Assembly: GCA_964572225.1 (NCBI GenBank)
Contig: CAZNFR010000075.1
Location: forward strand, 1-17,745
Direction: 5' to 3'
From: CAZNFR01 sp964572225
GTDB lineage: Bacteria; Bacteroidota; Bacteroidia; Bacteroidales; GCA-2748055
DNA length: 17,745 nt
Part shown: piece after piece, positions 1 to 7,510 of the stretch
Layout: each line of letters opens with the position of its first letter
Numbering within the stretch: position 1 is the stretch's first letter
Notes under the pieces: generated by a model
The model's database searches: none
Told to the model about the DNA's origin: nothing
What the model saw: only the letters and a program-made list of their open reading frames with translations
Program-made: the position numbers and the translations under genes

Positions 1-117
1 CTCGCTGTAAACCGGTTTGTATATTCATCTTTTTACCTGCAATATAGAAAATTAAGGCGAAACAATAACATAGGACATTGGAAGCCGAATGGTTGAGAAA
101 CCGGCAATGACTCCCGA

Positions 118-327
118 TCAATTGGACCATTCAACGTAATAGAGTCCGCAGTAGGCGATATCAATACCGGATTTCAAGGAAATTTTATCATCTATAGAGC
201 AAAGGAGTCTTGAATGGCGCTGATAGTGCAAACGGTTTACAATTTCGGCACTGAGTGTAAAATAATAATACCCCCCTTTTCTTTTTTCCAGCTGTTTTAC
301 CTTTTGCGATGATTCATACAGAAACAT
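118..327 (-). pseudogene. Fragment resembling a DUF1905-type domain protein
   Basis: A 69-residue reading frame on the reverse strand. Its core (about residues 17-65: a GGYYYFTL strand, a polar stretch, SIDDKISLKSG, then GLYYVEW) resembles the first half of small Bacteroidota proteins with a DUF1905-like beta-barrel fold. In those proteins a 'GG-Y/W-x-Y/F' strand is followed by a strand-turn-strand and a further 40-80 residues. Here the frame stops straight after the YYV strand, and neither of the other two reverse frames (1-117) continues in a way I recognise. It is therefore either a decayed remnant or a very short intact protein. The ATG at 327 fits the start of the domain. Family resemblance is from memory and weak. 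No function can be assigned. Confidence 0.35.
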
Positions 328-423
328 GTCGGTTAGAATTTTTTCTGTAGTTTAACCAAAAGAACAGTTTGAATTAACCAAGAGTTTAAACCTTAGTTTT
401 AATTTTAACAAAAATCTCATCAA

Positions 424-454
424 TTTGGCAATGATTCACTCAACTTTATCGTTC
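424..454 (+). promoter_or_regulatory. Possible promoter for the lipoprotein gene
   Basis: TTTG at 424-427 is followed after 19 nt by TATCGTTC (447-454), a poor match to the Bacteroidota -7 box TAnnTTTG. The leader to the ATG at 501 would be about 40 nt. The spacing is right but the -7 box is weak, so this is only a candidate. The rest of 328-500 is AT-rich with a few TTAACCAA/GTTTAA repeats and no gene. Confidence 0.25.
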
Positions 455-500
455 CAGGAGGTAGATTGATAAATCAATAATCACGCTTAAATAAACAACT

Positions 501-1355
501 ATGAAAAGCAAAATCAGCATTTTTTTCTTACTGACTCTGTTGTCAGGTTTTGTTCTGGTTAATTGTACAAAGGACGAAGATGAGGGTGATGCACCTGCGC
601 TTCCACCCGTGGAAAGCCTTGCGCTCGATCTAACAGTATTTACGGATAATGGGGAGTCAGGCTTAAAAAAAGGTGCTGCAGAAATTGAGTCATCCTGGAA
701 TTTCGGAATTGCCTACCTAACCGTTGCGGTTTGGAATACCCTTCTATTCAAAACCCTCGCAATACCTGTGGTAGCTTTTGAGTATTCCTTTACCAATATG
801 CCTACCCGGATTAACGATAATACCTGGGAATGGGCTTATACCCTGGGCGACGATTACACAAATTATTCGGCGAAGCTGACTGCCGAAGTAAGATCTAATG
901 ATATAAAATGGGAAATGCGAATCTCTCATACCGGAATTGCCTCTTTTGAAGATTTTCTATGGTTTGAGGGTATTTCTGCAAAGGATGTTTCCGAAGGTAC
1001 CTGGACCCTTTATCACAGCTTAAACTTTCAGGAAGAAGTTCTCACCATTGATTGGGAAGCAACCGGGGAAGAGATAAATAATGTGGTTTATACTTACGTA
1101 AGGGAATTGAATAATGATCGCGAGCCGGAACCCTTTAACGGTAGTGAGTTGGAATATGGTATTGATGAGGCAATGGATAATTATTATTATAATATCGATT
1201 ACTATGATGCCTTCGCATCTAAATTTGTCCTCGTTAATATTGAAATGAACCGGAGTGACTATTCAGGAAGGATCAAATCCACAAACTGGGCTGGCGGCAA
1301 TACTGACTGGCATTGCTGGGATGCAGATTTTATGGATGTTGATTGCAATAAATAG
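501..1355 (+). CDS. Probable surface-exposed lipoprotein, unknown function
   Basis: A 284-residue exported protein. Residues 1-21 form a lipoprotein signal peptide (KSK, then a hydrophobic stretch, then LVN) ending at Cys22, the lipidation site. The residues after it (TKDEDEGD) are lysine/acid rich, which in Bacteroidota is the kind of lipoprotein export signal that sends the protein to the outer face of the outer membrane. The mature part is rich in aromatic and acidic residues, with repeated beta-strand-like segments (NTWEWAYTL, IKWEMRISH, DFLWFEG, GTWTLYHS). This suggests an all-beta fold that may bind carbohydrate or another surface ligand. Two cysteines near the C-terminus (WHCW, DVDC) could pair. 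It resembles an uncharacterised family of Bacteroidota lipoproteins, and I know no function for it. It converges on uxaC with an 87-nt gap, so it is a separate unit from the uronate genes. Confidence 0.75.
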   Translation: MKSKISIFFLLTLLSGFVLVNCTKDEDEGDAPALPPVESLALDLTVFTDNGESGLKKGAAEIESSWNFGIAYLTVAVWNTLLFKTLAIPVVAFEYSFTNMPTRINDNTWEWAYTLGDDYTNYSAKLTAEVRSNDIKWEMRISHTGIASFEDFLWFEGISAKDVSEGTWTLYHSLNFQEEVLTIDWEATGEEINNVVYTYVRELNNDREPEPFNGSELEYGIDEAMDNYYYNIDYYDAFASKFVLVNIEMNRSDYSGRIKSTNWAGGNTDWHCWDADFMDVDCNK

Positions 1356-1442
1356 AGTAAAGGAGTTCTGTACTATATTCATTTCTGTTTTTATTCCCTC
1401 CCGGGGTAGATAATCAAAAAATCCACGGATCATTCAGGATAG

Positions 1443-2852
1443 TTAGGATCCTGATGGGAATAAATACTCCTTCGCATTGTGATAGGACACATCCGATACT
1501 AATTTTCCGGCCAGATCCATATCGTGGGGTATTTCGCCGTTTACCATATCCCTGCCAACCAGGTTGCAAAGTATCCTTCTGAAATACTCATGCCGGGGGT
1601 AGGAGAGGAAGGAACGGGAATCGGTGAGCATACCTACAAATTTGGACAGCAGACCCAGGGTGGAGAGGGCATTCATCTGTTTCTCCATTCCGTCCTTCTG
1701 GTCCAGGAACCACCAGCCGGAGCCGAACTGCATCTTACCCGCCTGTGATCCGTCGTTGAAATTATAGAGCATGGTCACGATCAACTCGTTATCACGGGGA
1801 TTCAAATTGTACACGATGGTTTTCGTCAGTTTCTCCTCAGAGGCCAGTCGGTCGAAAAAATCCGACATATCCCGGGCCAGATCCCCGTCGGCGATGGAAT
1901 CAAAACCGGTATCGGGACCCAGCCTTTCGAACATCAGCCGGTTATTGTTCCGAATGGCTCCGATATGAAACTGCTGGGTCCATCCTTTCGCATGGTCCAT
2001 CACCGCAAACTTATGAAGGAGTCCCGATTTTAGTTTGAGTATTTCCTTTTTGCTGAGTGCATTGCCACTCCGGATTATCACAAAGGCCTTTTCAATTTCC
2101 TGTTCGGTATACTCCGCTCCGAAAAAGCGTTCCAGTCCGTGATCCGATAACCGGCATCCCTGCTCATGAAAAAACTGATGCCTTTTCTCCAGGGCTTCCA
2201 TCAGCTTTGAAAGGGTATTGATCCTTATGCCCGACACCTCTTCCAGCTTATCCAGGTAATCGTTATAGCTAACCGGATTGTCCACCGCCATAGCCTTGTC
2301 GGGTCTCCAGGTAGGCAGCACCCTGATCTCAAAACCATCCTCACGGATCTTTCGGTGATGCTCAAGACTGTCCACCGGATCATCGGTAGTACATAAAAGC
2401 TCCACCTTCATTTTTCTCAGCAGATTGCGGACGCTGAACTCCGGGGTTCGCAGCATCTCCGAAGCCTTCTCATAAATCGCTTCGGCCGTGCTCTCATTCA
2501 ACAGCTCGTCGATCCCGAAATACCGCTTCAGCTCAAGGTGAGTCCAGTGATAAAGGGGATTTCTGAGGGTTGCCGGAACCGTTTTTGCCCAGGCAAGAAA
2601 TTTTTCCTTATCGGAAGCACTTCCCGTGCAGTATTTTTCATCTATGCCGTTGGCCCGCATGGCTCTCCATTTGTAATGATCCCCATACAACCATATCTGA
2701 GTAAGGTTCTCAAAGTTCCGGTCGGCCGCTATGTCCTCCGGAGGCAAATGACAGTGGTAATCAATGATGGGCAGATCTTCGGAATAGCTATGGTAAAGCT
2801 CCTGGGAAACCTCGTTCTCCAGCAGGAAATGATCGTCAAGGAATGCTTTCAT
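1443..2852 (-). CDS. uxaC: Glucuronate (uronate) isomerase UxaC
   Basis: Cytoplasmic uronate isomerase of the amidohydrolase superfamily. It converts D-glucuronate to D-fructuronate and D-galacturonate to D-tagaturonate. The protein is 469 residues from the ATG at 2852, almost the same as E. coli UxaC (470). The frame stays open further upstream (to 2978), but that extension lies inside the 3' end of uxaE and is not part of the family. The metal-binding HxH motif is at residues 33-35 (IDYHCHLPP), followed by the family segment WLYGDHYKWRAMRANG, and later FHIGAIRNNNRLM and LGPDTGFDS, typical of UxaC. It starts 25 nt after the uxaE stop, so the two are almost certainly co-transcribed. The pair gives entry for both common plant and algal uronic acids. 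Confidence 0.96.
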   Translation of the reverse strand: MKAFLDDHFLLENEVSQELYHSYSEDLPIIDYHCHLPPEDIAADRNFENLTQIWLYGDHYKWRAMRANGIDEKYCTGSASDKEKFLAWAKTVPATLRNPLYHWTHLELKRYFGIDELLNESTAEAIYEKASEMLRTPEFSVRNLLRKMKVELLCTTDDPVDSLEHHRKIREDGFEIRVLPTWRPDKAMAVDNPVSYNDYLDKLEEVSGIRINTLSKLMEALEKRHQFFHEQGCRLSDHGLERFFGAEYTEQEIEKAFVIIRSGNALSKKEILKLKSGLLHKFAVMDHAKGWTQQFHIGAIRNNNRLMFERLGPDTGFDSIADGDLARDMSDFFDRLASEEKLTKTIVYNLNPRDNELIVTMLYNFNDGSQAGKMQFGSGWWFLDQKDGMEKQMNALSTLGLLSKFVGMLTDSRSFLSYPRHEYFRRILCNLVGRDMVNGEIPHDMDLAGKLVSDVSYHNAKEYLFPSGS

Positions 2853-2877
2853 GATGAGTGTATTTTTTTTCGTTATA

Positions 2878-4125
2878 TCAAATGGGAAAGAGTCGGCCGA
2901 GATGCCGATCGTAAATATTCTCCGTAACCTGCCGACCCACAATCTCATGGTGTTCATCCAGGAGCTGAAGGTATTCATCGCCCAGCTCTGCGGCCACTTT
3001 GTAGCCTACATGGATCAATTGACGAAATCCCGGATGGTAGTGCTCATGACCCGGTGTATGGCGGAGACTGTCGGCAAACATCTGTTCATCCCATTCGTCA
3101 ACCTTATCGGGTGAAGGGAGGGTTGCCCGGTCAATGTCGATCACCGTGGCATAGGGCCCGGTCAGTTCATCCATCCGGCGGTAGGCCTCCCGGTAGATTC
3201 TCCGCGCCATGGCCAGTCCTTCACCCCCGGCCATGGCCAGTCCGATCACCTCTTCCAGCCAGGTGGTGCCGGCGGTTTTCACGTGAAGTCCTTTGTCATA
3301 TTTGCGGATCAACTCACCCATTACCGGGTAAATGCTGAACTTATCGCTTCCTGAGTGTACACTTAGTTTCAGGTTTTCCGGGAGACCGAATTCTTTCACT
3401 GCAAAATCGATCACCAGCAGATCCTCTTCAAACTCCTGACGGAAAGACTCCAGCCTGCCCTCATAGTCAACCCCTTTGTTAAACCGTCCGGTAAACTTGG
3501 GGGCAATGGTCTGCAGTGGAAGCCCCTCCGCCGCAAGTCCGCCGAGAATAAAAAACAGTTCAATGGGACTCTGAGGGTTCTCCACCTCGTCCATGGAAAC
3601 CTCGGGAATAAAATTGCCTTCCCCCTTTTTTTCCGCGATATAGCGGTAGATATCCGAAGCCTTCCGGATGGCGGAAAGAAAGTTGCCTGCGATAGCCCGT
3701 AGCTGATCTTCCTCTATCTTAAATTCGCGATCAATCCCGGGTATGCTGAGATGGCCCAGGTACTTCCTGTTCCTGTCCACAAAACGGTCCATCTCCCCCT
3801 GGTCTGCTTTTTCTCCGATAAAATCAGCCACATCAATCGTGAAAAAATCGGAACCCGCGATGAAGGGATCCACATTGGAAAGGTTTATATGGTCGGCATC
3901 CACATAATAGTTACCGGTATAGCCCAGTTCGTGTACCGCGTTATCGGCTTCAACCCTGACATCTCCCGGGATGGAGCCTATGGTTTTGTGTTCGCGGTTG
4001 GACTTGTTCCAGACCGGAACCAGGGCTACGCCTGCCTCCCGGGCTTTCATGATGGCCGCCAACTGCGCTTTTCCCTGTCTCCCGAACCGGTCTCCGGTTC
4101 CGAATGAATATTTTTCGATTTTCAT
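2878..4125 (-). CDS. uxaE: Tagaturonate/fructuronate epimerase UxaE
   Basis: A 415-residue protein of the UxaE family, described in Thermotoga maritima as interconverting D-tagaturonate and D-fructuronate. This joins the galacturonate branch to the glucuronate branch without tagaturonate reductase. Conserved-looking blocks are the N-terminal GTGDRFGRQG (9-18), VPVWNKSNREH (36-46), the acidic/histidine block YVDADHINLSNVDPF from residue 74, SVHSGSDKFSIYP around His257-Lys262, VKTAGTTWLEE, and the C-terminal GHEHYHPGF. The histidines and acids probably bind a divalent metal; that role is inferred. It is first in a two-gene reverse operon with uxaC and is transcribed divergently from the LacI-type regulator across a 157-nt region. 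The assignment relies on family recognition and fits the neighbour uxaC well. Confidence 0.9.
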   Translation of the reverse strand: MKIEKYSFGTGDRFGRQGKAQLAAIMKAREAGVALVPVWNKSNREHKTIGSIPGDVRVEADNAVHELGYTGNYYVDADHINLSNVDPFIAGSDFFTIDVADFIGEKADQGEMDRFVDRNRKYLGHLSIPGIDREFKIEEDQLRAIAGNFLSAIRKASDIYRYIAEKKGEGNFIPEVSMDEVENPQSPIELFFILGGLAAEGLPLQTIAPKFTGRFNKGVDYEGRLESFRQEFEEDLLVIDFAVKEFGLPENLKLSVHSGSDKFSIYPVMGELIRKYDKGLHVKTAGTTWLEEVIGLAMAGGEGLAMARRIYREAYRRMDELTGPYATVIDIDRATLPSPDKVDEWDEQMFADSLRHTPGHEHYHPGFRQLIHVGYKVAAELGDEYLQLLDEHHEIVGRQVTENIYDRHLGRLFPI

Positions 4126-4154
4126 ATCCTGATTTATGCTTGGTTAGAATTATT

Positions 4155-4170
4155 TCCGTGTACGGACACG
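4155..4170. promoter_or_regulatory. Nested palindrome at the predicted uxaE start site (candidate operator)
   Basis: Two perfect inverted repeats overlap here: TCCGT-GT-ACGGA (4155-4166) and CGTGT-ACGG-ACACG (4157-4170). They lie directly at and just downstream of the predicted -7 element of the uxaE promoter (4169-4176 on the reverse strand), where a bound repressor would block transcription. The LacI-type regulator encoded next door is the obvious candidate to bind it. Function is inferred from position and symmetry only. Confidence 0.45.
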
Positions 4171-4199
4171 AAATTACAGTGAAATTCTTGGATATCCAA
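4169..4199 (-). promoter_or_regulatory. Predicted uxaE-uxaC promoter
   Basis: Read on the reverse strand, TTG (4199-4197) is followed after 20 nt by TAATTTCG (4176-4169), a 5 of 6 match to the fixed positions of the Bacteroidota -7 box TAnnTTTG, with the family's usual spacing. Its -33 box is one half of the palindrome at 4188-4199, so this promoter and the divergent one share that element. Confidence 0.5.
4188..4199. promoter_or_regulatory. 12-bp perfect palindrome TTGGATATCCAA (candidate LacI-type operator)
   Basis: A fully symmetric 12-bp palindrome in the divergent intergenic region. Each end supplies the TTG of a predicted -33 box: forward for the regulator operon (4188-4190) and reverse for uxaE (4199-4197). 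A dimer bound here would cover both -33 elements at once, which suits control of both units by the regulator at 4283. Binding is inferred, not shown. Confidence 0.5.
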
Positions 4200-4219
4200 T
4201 TTTATTTTCATTATTTTTG
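4188..4219 (+). promoter_or_regulatory. Predicted promoter of the regulator-to-gnd operon
   Basis: TTG at 4188-4190 and TATTTTTG at 4212-4219 are separated by 21 nt. The -7 box is a perfect match to the Bacteroidota consensus TAnnTTTG and the spacing is within the usual 19-21 nt. Transcription would begin near 4226, leaving a leader of about 57 nt before the TTG start codon at 4283. The leader carries three CCTGA repeats (4221, 4230, 4243) of unknown meaning. Confidence 0.6.
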
Positions 4220-4282
4220 TCCTGAGAATCCTGATCCAGAAACCTGAGTAATTTAATAATATACTGTAATTCAATTTATTAA

Positions 4283-5332
4283 TTGAAAATCCGCATCAAA
4301 GATATCGCCCGACTCGCACAGGTGTCCCCAGGCACAGTAGACCGGGTAATTCATAACCGGGGGGAGGTTTCGGAGAAGACCCGGGCGAAGATTGAGGGTA
4401 TTATCCAAGATCTTAATTATCAGCCTGATATACTTGCCAGCACCCTGGCTATGAAAAAGCAGTATGTTTTTGCCGTGGTCATGCCCGTGTCCGCAAACGG
4501 AAATGATTTCTGGCAGGCTCCGAATACAGGCATCAATAAGGCACTGGATGAGATCGGACATTTCGGGATTAGTGTGCAGCCTTATCTTTTCGATCAGTTT
4601 GAAGTTTCCTCCTTCAATCGTGCAGCGAGCTCCATCCTCCATGATAAACCCGATGCCGTATTGTTCGCTCCCGTCTTTCCCGGTGAATCGGCTCGTTTTA
4701 TCGAATCCTGCCGGGAGAAAGGGATACCGTTGCTGTTGTTTAACTCCAACCTGGATGAGAGCAGGGATGTTCCGTATATCGGACAAAATGCCTTGCAGAG
4801 CGGGTATTTGGGTGCCAGTCTGATAACCTACGGATGGAAAGAGGCGGGTGAGATATTGATTTTCAACATTGCGGGAAGAAAGGATAACCATAATCATATC
4901 CTGCGAAGGGAACGAGGGTTCCGTAAGTATTTTGCCGATCATGACCTGGAAAGGATCACGATCAAAACGTTGGATTGTCCGGTGTCGGATACAGAACATC
5001 TTCAGGAACTGTTGGTGAAGAACTTCCGGTCCGGTCAGACCCTGGGCATATTTGTTACGAACTCCAGGGTGTACCGCATGGCCGAGTTGCTGTCCGGGGA
5101 AGAGTTTTCGCCGGTTCGACTGGTGGGTTATGATCTGTTGCCTGAGAATGTCCGTTACCTTAAATCGGGGGTCATCGATTTCCTGATCAGTCAGAAGCCC
5201 GAAGAGCAGGGATACCGAGGCATCATGCACCTGTTCCAGTCGGTTGTCCTCAAACGCAGTCTCGAAAAAATAAACTATTTGCCTATTGATATTGTAACCC
5301 GTGAAAATATTGATTATTACGAATACAAATAA
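4283..5332 (+). CDS. LacI-family transcriptional regulator of uronate genes
   Basis: A 349-residue DNA-binding regulator. Residues 1-27 hold the LacI helix-turn-helix (IKDIARLAQVS, then GTVDRVIHNRG), followed by the hinge region around YQPDILASTLAMKK (46-60) and a periplasmic-binding-protein-like effector domain. The recognition helix has Asp20 where LacI itself has Ser ('TVDRV' instead of 'TVSRV'), a variant I recall as common in Bacteroidota. The start is TTG at 4283. No ATG lies upstream in frame, and starting there gives the normal family N-terminus (MKIRIKDIA). It is the first gene of the operon, 6 nt before the SDR gene, and divergent from uxaE. The arrangement suggests it senses a uronate-derived sugar acid and represses both units. 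The effector cannot be read from the sequence. Confidence 0.88.
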   Translation: MKIRIKDIARLAQVSPGTVDRVIHNRGEVSEKTRAKIEGIIQDLNYQPDILASTLAMKKQYVFAVVMPVSANGNDFWQAPNTGINKALDEIGHFGISVQPYLFDQFEVSSFNRAASSILHDKPDAVLFAPVFPGESARFIESCREKGIPLLLFNSNLDESRDVPYIGQNALQSGYLGASLITYGWKEAGEILIFNIAGRKDNHNHILRRERGFRKYFADHDLERITIKTLDCPVSDTEHLQELLVKNFRSGQTLGIFVTNSRVYRMAELLSGEEFSPVRLVGYDLLPENVRYLKSGVIDFLISQKPEEQGYRGIMHLFQSVVLKRSLEKINYLPIDIVTRENIDYYEYK

Positions 5333-5338
5333 TACCAT

Positions 5339-6187
5339 ATGACAAACATTGATTTCAGCGATCTAAAAAACAAGGTATGTATCATTACCGGAGGAGCCGG
5401 TGTGCTGGGTACTGCGATGACCCGTGCGCTGGCGGGGGCGGGCGTAAAAACGGCTGTGCTGGACCTCAGAAAAGAGGTGGCGGATCAACTGGCCGGGGAA
5501 CTGTCTGATGAAACCGGTACCGAGTGTATTGGAGTAGAAGGGAATGTGCTGGAGCGCGAAAGCTTGTTGAAAGCGCGCGATGAAGTGCTGGATCGCTTCG
5601 GCAGCATCGATATCCTGATTAACGGGGCCGGAGGAAACTCACCCCAGGCTACTACCGAGCTGGAAAACCTCGATAAAAACAGCATAGATCAACTGGAAAA
5701 AGGTTTTTTCGGGTTGAAGCTTGAGGGATTTCAAAAGGTGTTCGATCTGAATTTCATGGGCACCCTGCTGCCTACCCTGGTTTTTGCCGAGGAGATGGTA
5801 AAGAAAGGGCAGGGAAGCATCGTAAATATATCGTCCATGAACTCCTACAAGCCACTGACCAAGATACCCGCATACTCGGCTGCCAAAGCAGCCATCAATA
5901 ATTTCACCGAGTGGCTGTCGGTACATTTTGCCAAAACAGGGGTGAGGGTCAATGCCATCGCTCCCGGCTTTTTTCTTACCAATCAAAACCGCTTTTTATT
6001 GCTGGATGAAGAGGAAAAGCTCACCCCAAGGGGGGAGAAGATCATCTACAATACCCCCATGGGTAAGTTTGGTGAACCGGAGGATTTGCAGGGAACCCTG
6101 CTGTTCCTGGTTTCGGATATTTCTTCCTTTATCACCGGGATTGTGATTCCGGTCGATGGGGGATACAGTGCGTTCGGAGGTGTGTAA
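5339..6187 (+). CDS. SDR oxidoreductase, probable D-fructuronate reductase (D-mannonate oxidoreductase)
   Basis: A 282-residue classical short-chain dehydrogenase. The cofactor-binding motif TGGAGVLG is at residues 17-24, NGAG follows mid-Rossmann, and the catalytic Ser166, Tyr179 and Lys183 are in place (YSAAK). The C-terminus (PVDGGYSAFGGV) and the insertion after NGAGGNSPQ, longer than in FabG-type enzymes, match the Bacteroidota SDRs annotated as D-mannonate oxidoreductase. The likely reaction is NAD(P)H-dependent reduction of D-fructuronate to D-mannonate, the step after UxaC/UxaE. This replaces the unrelated long-chain UxuB of enterobacteria. It follows the regulator by 6 nt and precedes the PFK gene by 25 nt, so it is co-transcribed with both. 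The SDR fold is certain. The substrate is inferred from family resemblance and neighbours; reduction of tagaturonate or another keto-acid is possible. Confidence 0.85.
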   Translation: MTNIDFSDLKNKVCIITGGAGVLGTAMTRALAGAGVKTAVLDLRKEVADQLAGELSDETGTECIGVEGNVLERESLLKARDEVLDRFGSIDILINGAGGNSPQATTELENLDKNSIDQLEKGFFGLKLEGFQKVFDLNFMGTLLPTLVFAEEMVKKGQGSIVNISSMNSYKPLTKIPAYSAAKAAINNFTEWLSVHFAKTGVRVNAIAPGFFLTNQNRFLLLDEEEKLTPRGEKIIYNTPMGKFGEPEDLQGTLLFLVSDISSFITGIVIPVDGGYSAFGGV

Positions 6188-6212
6188 TTATAACTAAAAA
6201 ATAAATCTGAAC

Positions 6213-7496
6213 ATGGCGAAAAATGTAATTGTAGCTCAATCCGGCGGACCTTCACCCGTGATCAACTCCTCGCTGAGAGGGATCATTGAGACCTGCCGTA
6301 TGTTTCCCGATGTATTCGGCAAGGTATACGGAGGCTGGCACGGCATTGAAGGGGTTCTTAAGGAGGAACTGATCGATCTGAGTGCTCAGGATGAGGAGGA
6401 GGTGGCCCTCCTACGCGTCACACCCGCAGCCGGATCCATCGGAACCTGCCGGTATAAGCTAAAGGATCATCAGGAAAAGGATTTTGAACGGATAATTGAG
6501 GTCCTCAAAGCCCACAATGTAGGATACTTCTTTTACATCGGCGGCAACGACTCGCAACATACCGCTTTCAAGGTGGCTGAGCTCGCGCGGGATCGCGGAC
6601 TCGAACTGATCTCGACGGGTGTGCCCAAGACCATAGATAACGATGTGGGCGACAGTGAGTTCAAGTTGATCGATCATACTCCCGGCTATGGCAGTGTGGC
6701 TCGCTACTGGTCGCATATCGTACAAAATGCCAATGAGGAGAATATGGGCTCTTCACCGGCCGACCCGGTGCTGGTGCTCCAGGCCATGGGTCGCAAGATA
6801 GGCTATATTCCGGCGGCAGCCCGGCTGGCCGATCCCAAAAGGGAGATGCCCCTGCAGATCTACCTGGCTGAGTCGGATGTGAGCCTCGAAGAGATGGCCG
6901 ACCGTGTTAACGATCAGTTGGCTAAAGACGGACGCTGCATCGTGGTGGTCAGCGAAGGCTTCGACGTAGGCAGCCTGGGTGAGGTCAAGGATGCTTTTGG
7001 GCATACCTCCTTCGGCTCGAGTCAGCAATCCGTTTTCCAGACCGTAGTTAACTATTTGAACCAGAAAGGACTGAAGGCCAGGGGGAGTGCGCGGGGACAG
7101 GTAATGGGGACCGATCAGAGGGATACTGCCATCTATGCATCTACGGTGGACCTGGATGAGGCCTACAAGGTGGGTCAAAAAGCGGTGGAGATCGCCATGA
7201 ATGACGGGAACGGCTGGATGGCCACAATCCTGCGTGAACCCGGACTGATTTACAATGTGCGTTACGACAAAGTGCCCCTGGAAAAAGTAGCTCTCTCCGA
7301 GCGTACCTTTCCGAAGGAATGGATCACCCAGGGTGGCACCGACGTGAGCGATGAATTTGTGAACTATGTGAAGCCCCTGATCGGAGAAGACTGGGTTAGC
7401 GTACCCCTCGTGAACGGGATACAGCGGTTTACCCGGTTTGAAAAGATTTTTGCAGAAAAGAAACTTAAAGAATACACGCCTCAGGCATATAAATAA
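6213..7496 (+). CDS. PfkA-family, PPi-type 6-phosphofructokinase or related sugar kinase
   Basis: A 427-residue member of the phosphofructokinase family. Visible motifs are QSGGPSPVIN (9-18), GGNDS (110-114), PKTIDND (138-144, with Asp142 as the catalytic base), the MGR motif in LQAMGRKIGYIPAAAR, and SEGFD. Asp113 (Gly104 in E. coli PfkA) and Lys139 (Gly124 in E. coli) are the residues that mark pyrophosphate-dependent enzymes, so PPi rather than ATP is the likely phosphoryl donor. Asn112 replaces the metal-binding Asp103 of E. coli; I recall this 'GGND' form in a subset of bacterial homologues. The default reaction is fructose 6-phosphate (or sedoheptulose 7-phosphate) + PPi. Its place between a mannonate-forming enzyme and 6-phosphogluconate dehydrogenase raises the possibility of another substrate such as gluconate. 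It lies inside a tight operon, 25 nt after the SDR gene and 14 nt before the HAD gene. Confidence 0.88.
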   Translation: MAKNVIVAQSGGPSPVINSSLRGIIETCRMFPDVFGKVYGGWHGIEGVLKEELIDLSAQDEEEVALLRVTPAAGSIGTCRYKLKDHQEKDFERIIEVLKAHNVGYFFYIGGNDSQHTAFKVAELARDRGLELISTGVPKTIDNDVGDSEFKLIDHTPGYGSVARYWSHIVQNANEENMGSSPADPVLVLQAMGRKIGYIPAAARLADPKREMPLQIYLAESDVSLEEMADRVNDQLAKDGRCIVVVSEGFDVGSLGEVKDAFGHTSFGSSQQSVFQTVVNYLNQKGLKARGSARGQVMGTDQRDTAIYASTVDLDEAYKVGQKAVEIAMNDGNGWMATILREPGLIYNVRYDKVPLEKVALSERTFPKEWITQGGTDVSDEFVNYVKPLIGEDWVSVPLVNGIQRFTRFEKIFAEKKLKEYTPQAYK

Positions 7497-7510
7497 ACAA
7501 AATTTTGATT

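Noticed and set aside
1434..1454. Inverted repeat TCAGGAT/ATCCTGA between the lipoprotein gene and uxaC
   Set aside because: It overlaps the uxaC stop codon, has a 7-nt loop and no T tract on either side; not convincing as a terminator.
2853..2978. N-terminal extension of uxaC (42 extra residues to an ATG at 2978)
   Set aside because: It lies inside the uxaE coding region, is not like UxaC family N-termini, and the ATG at 2852 gives the normal 469-residue protein.
4221..4248. Three CCTGA(G/T) repeats in the leader of the regulator operon
   Set aside because: Very short motifs with irregular spacing (9 and 13 nt); no symmetry and no known binding protein. Mentioned in the promoter entry only.
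4271..5338. 355-residue open frame on the reverse strand opposite the LacI gene
   Set aside because: Antisense shadow; the forward frame encodes a clear LacI-family protein with helix-turn-helix and effector domain.
7505..7510. Alternative TTG start of the HAD gene (MIMTN...)
   Set aside because: The ATG at 7511 is a stronger start codon and the two extra residues carry no support.
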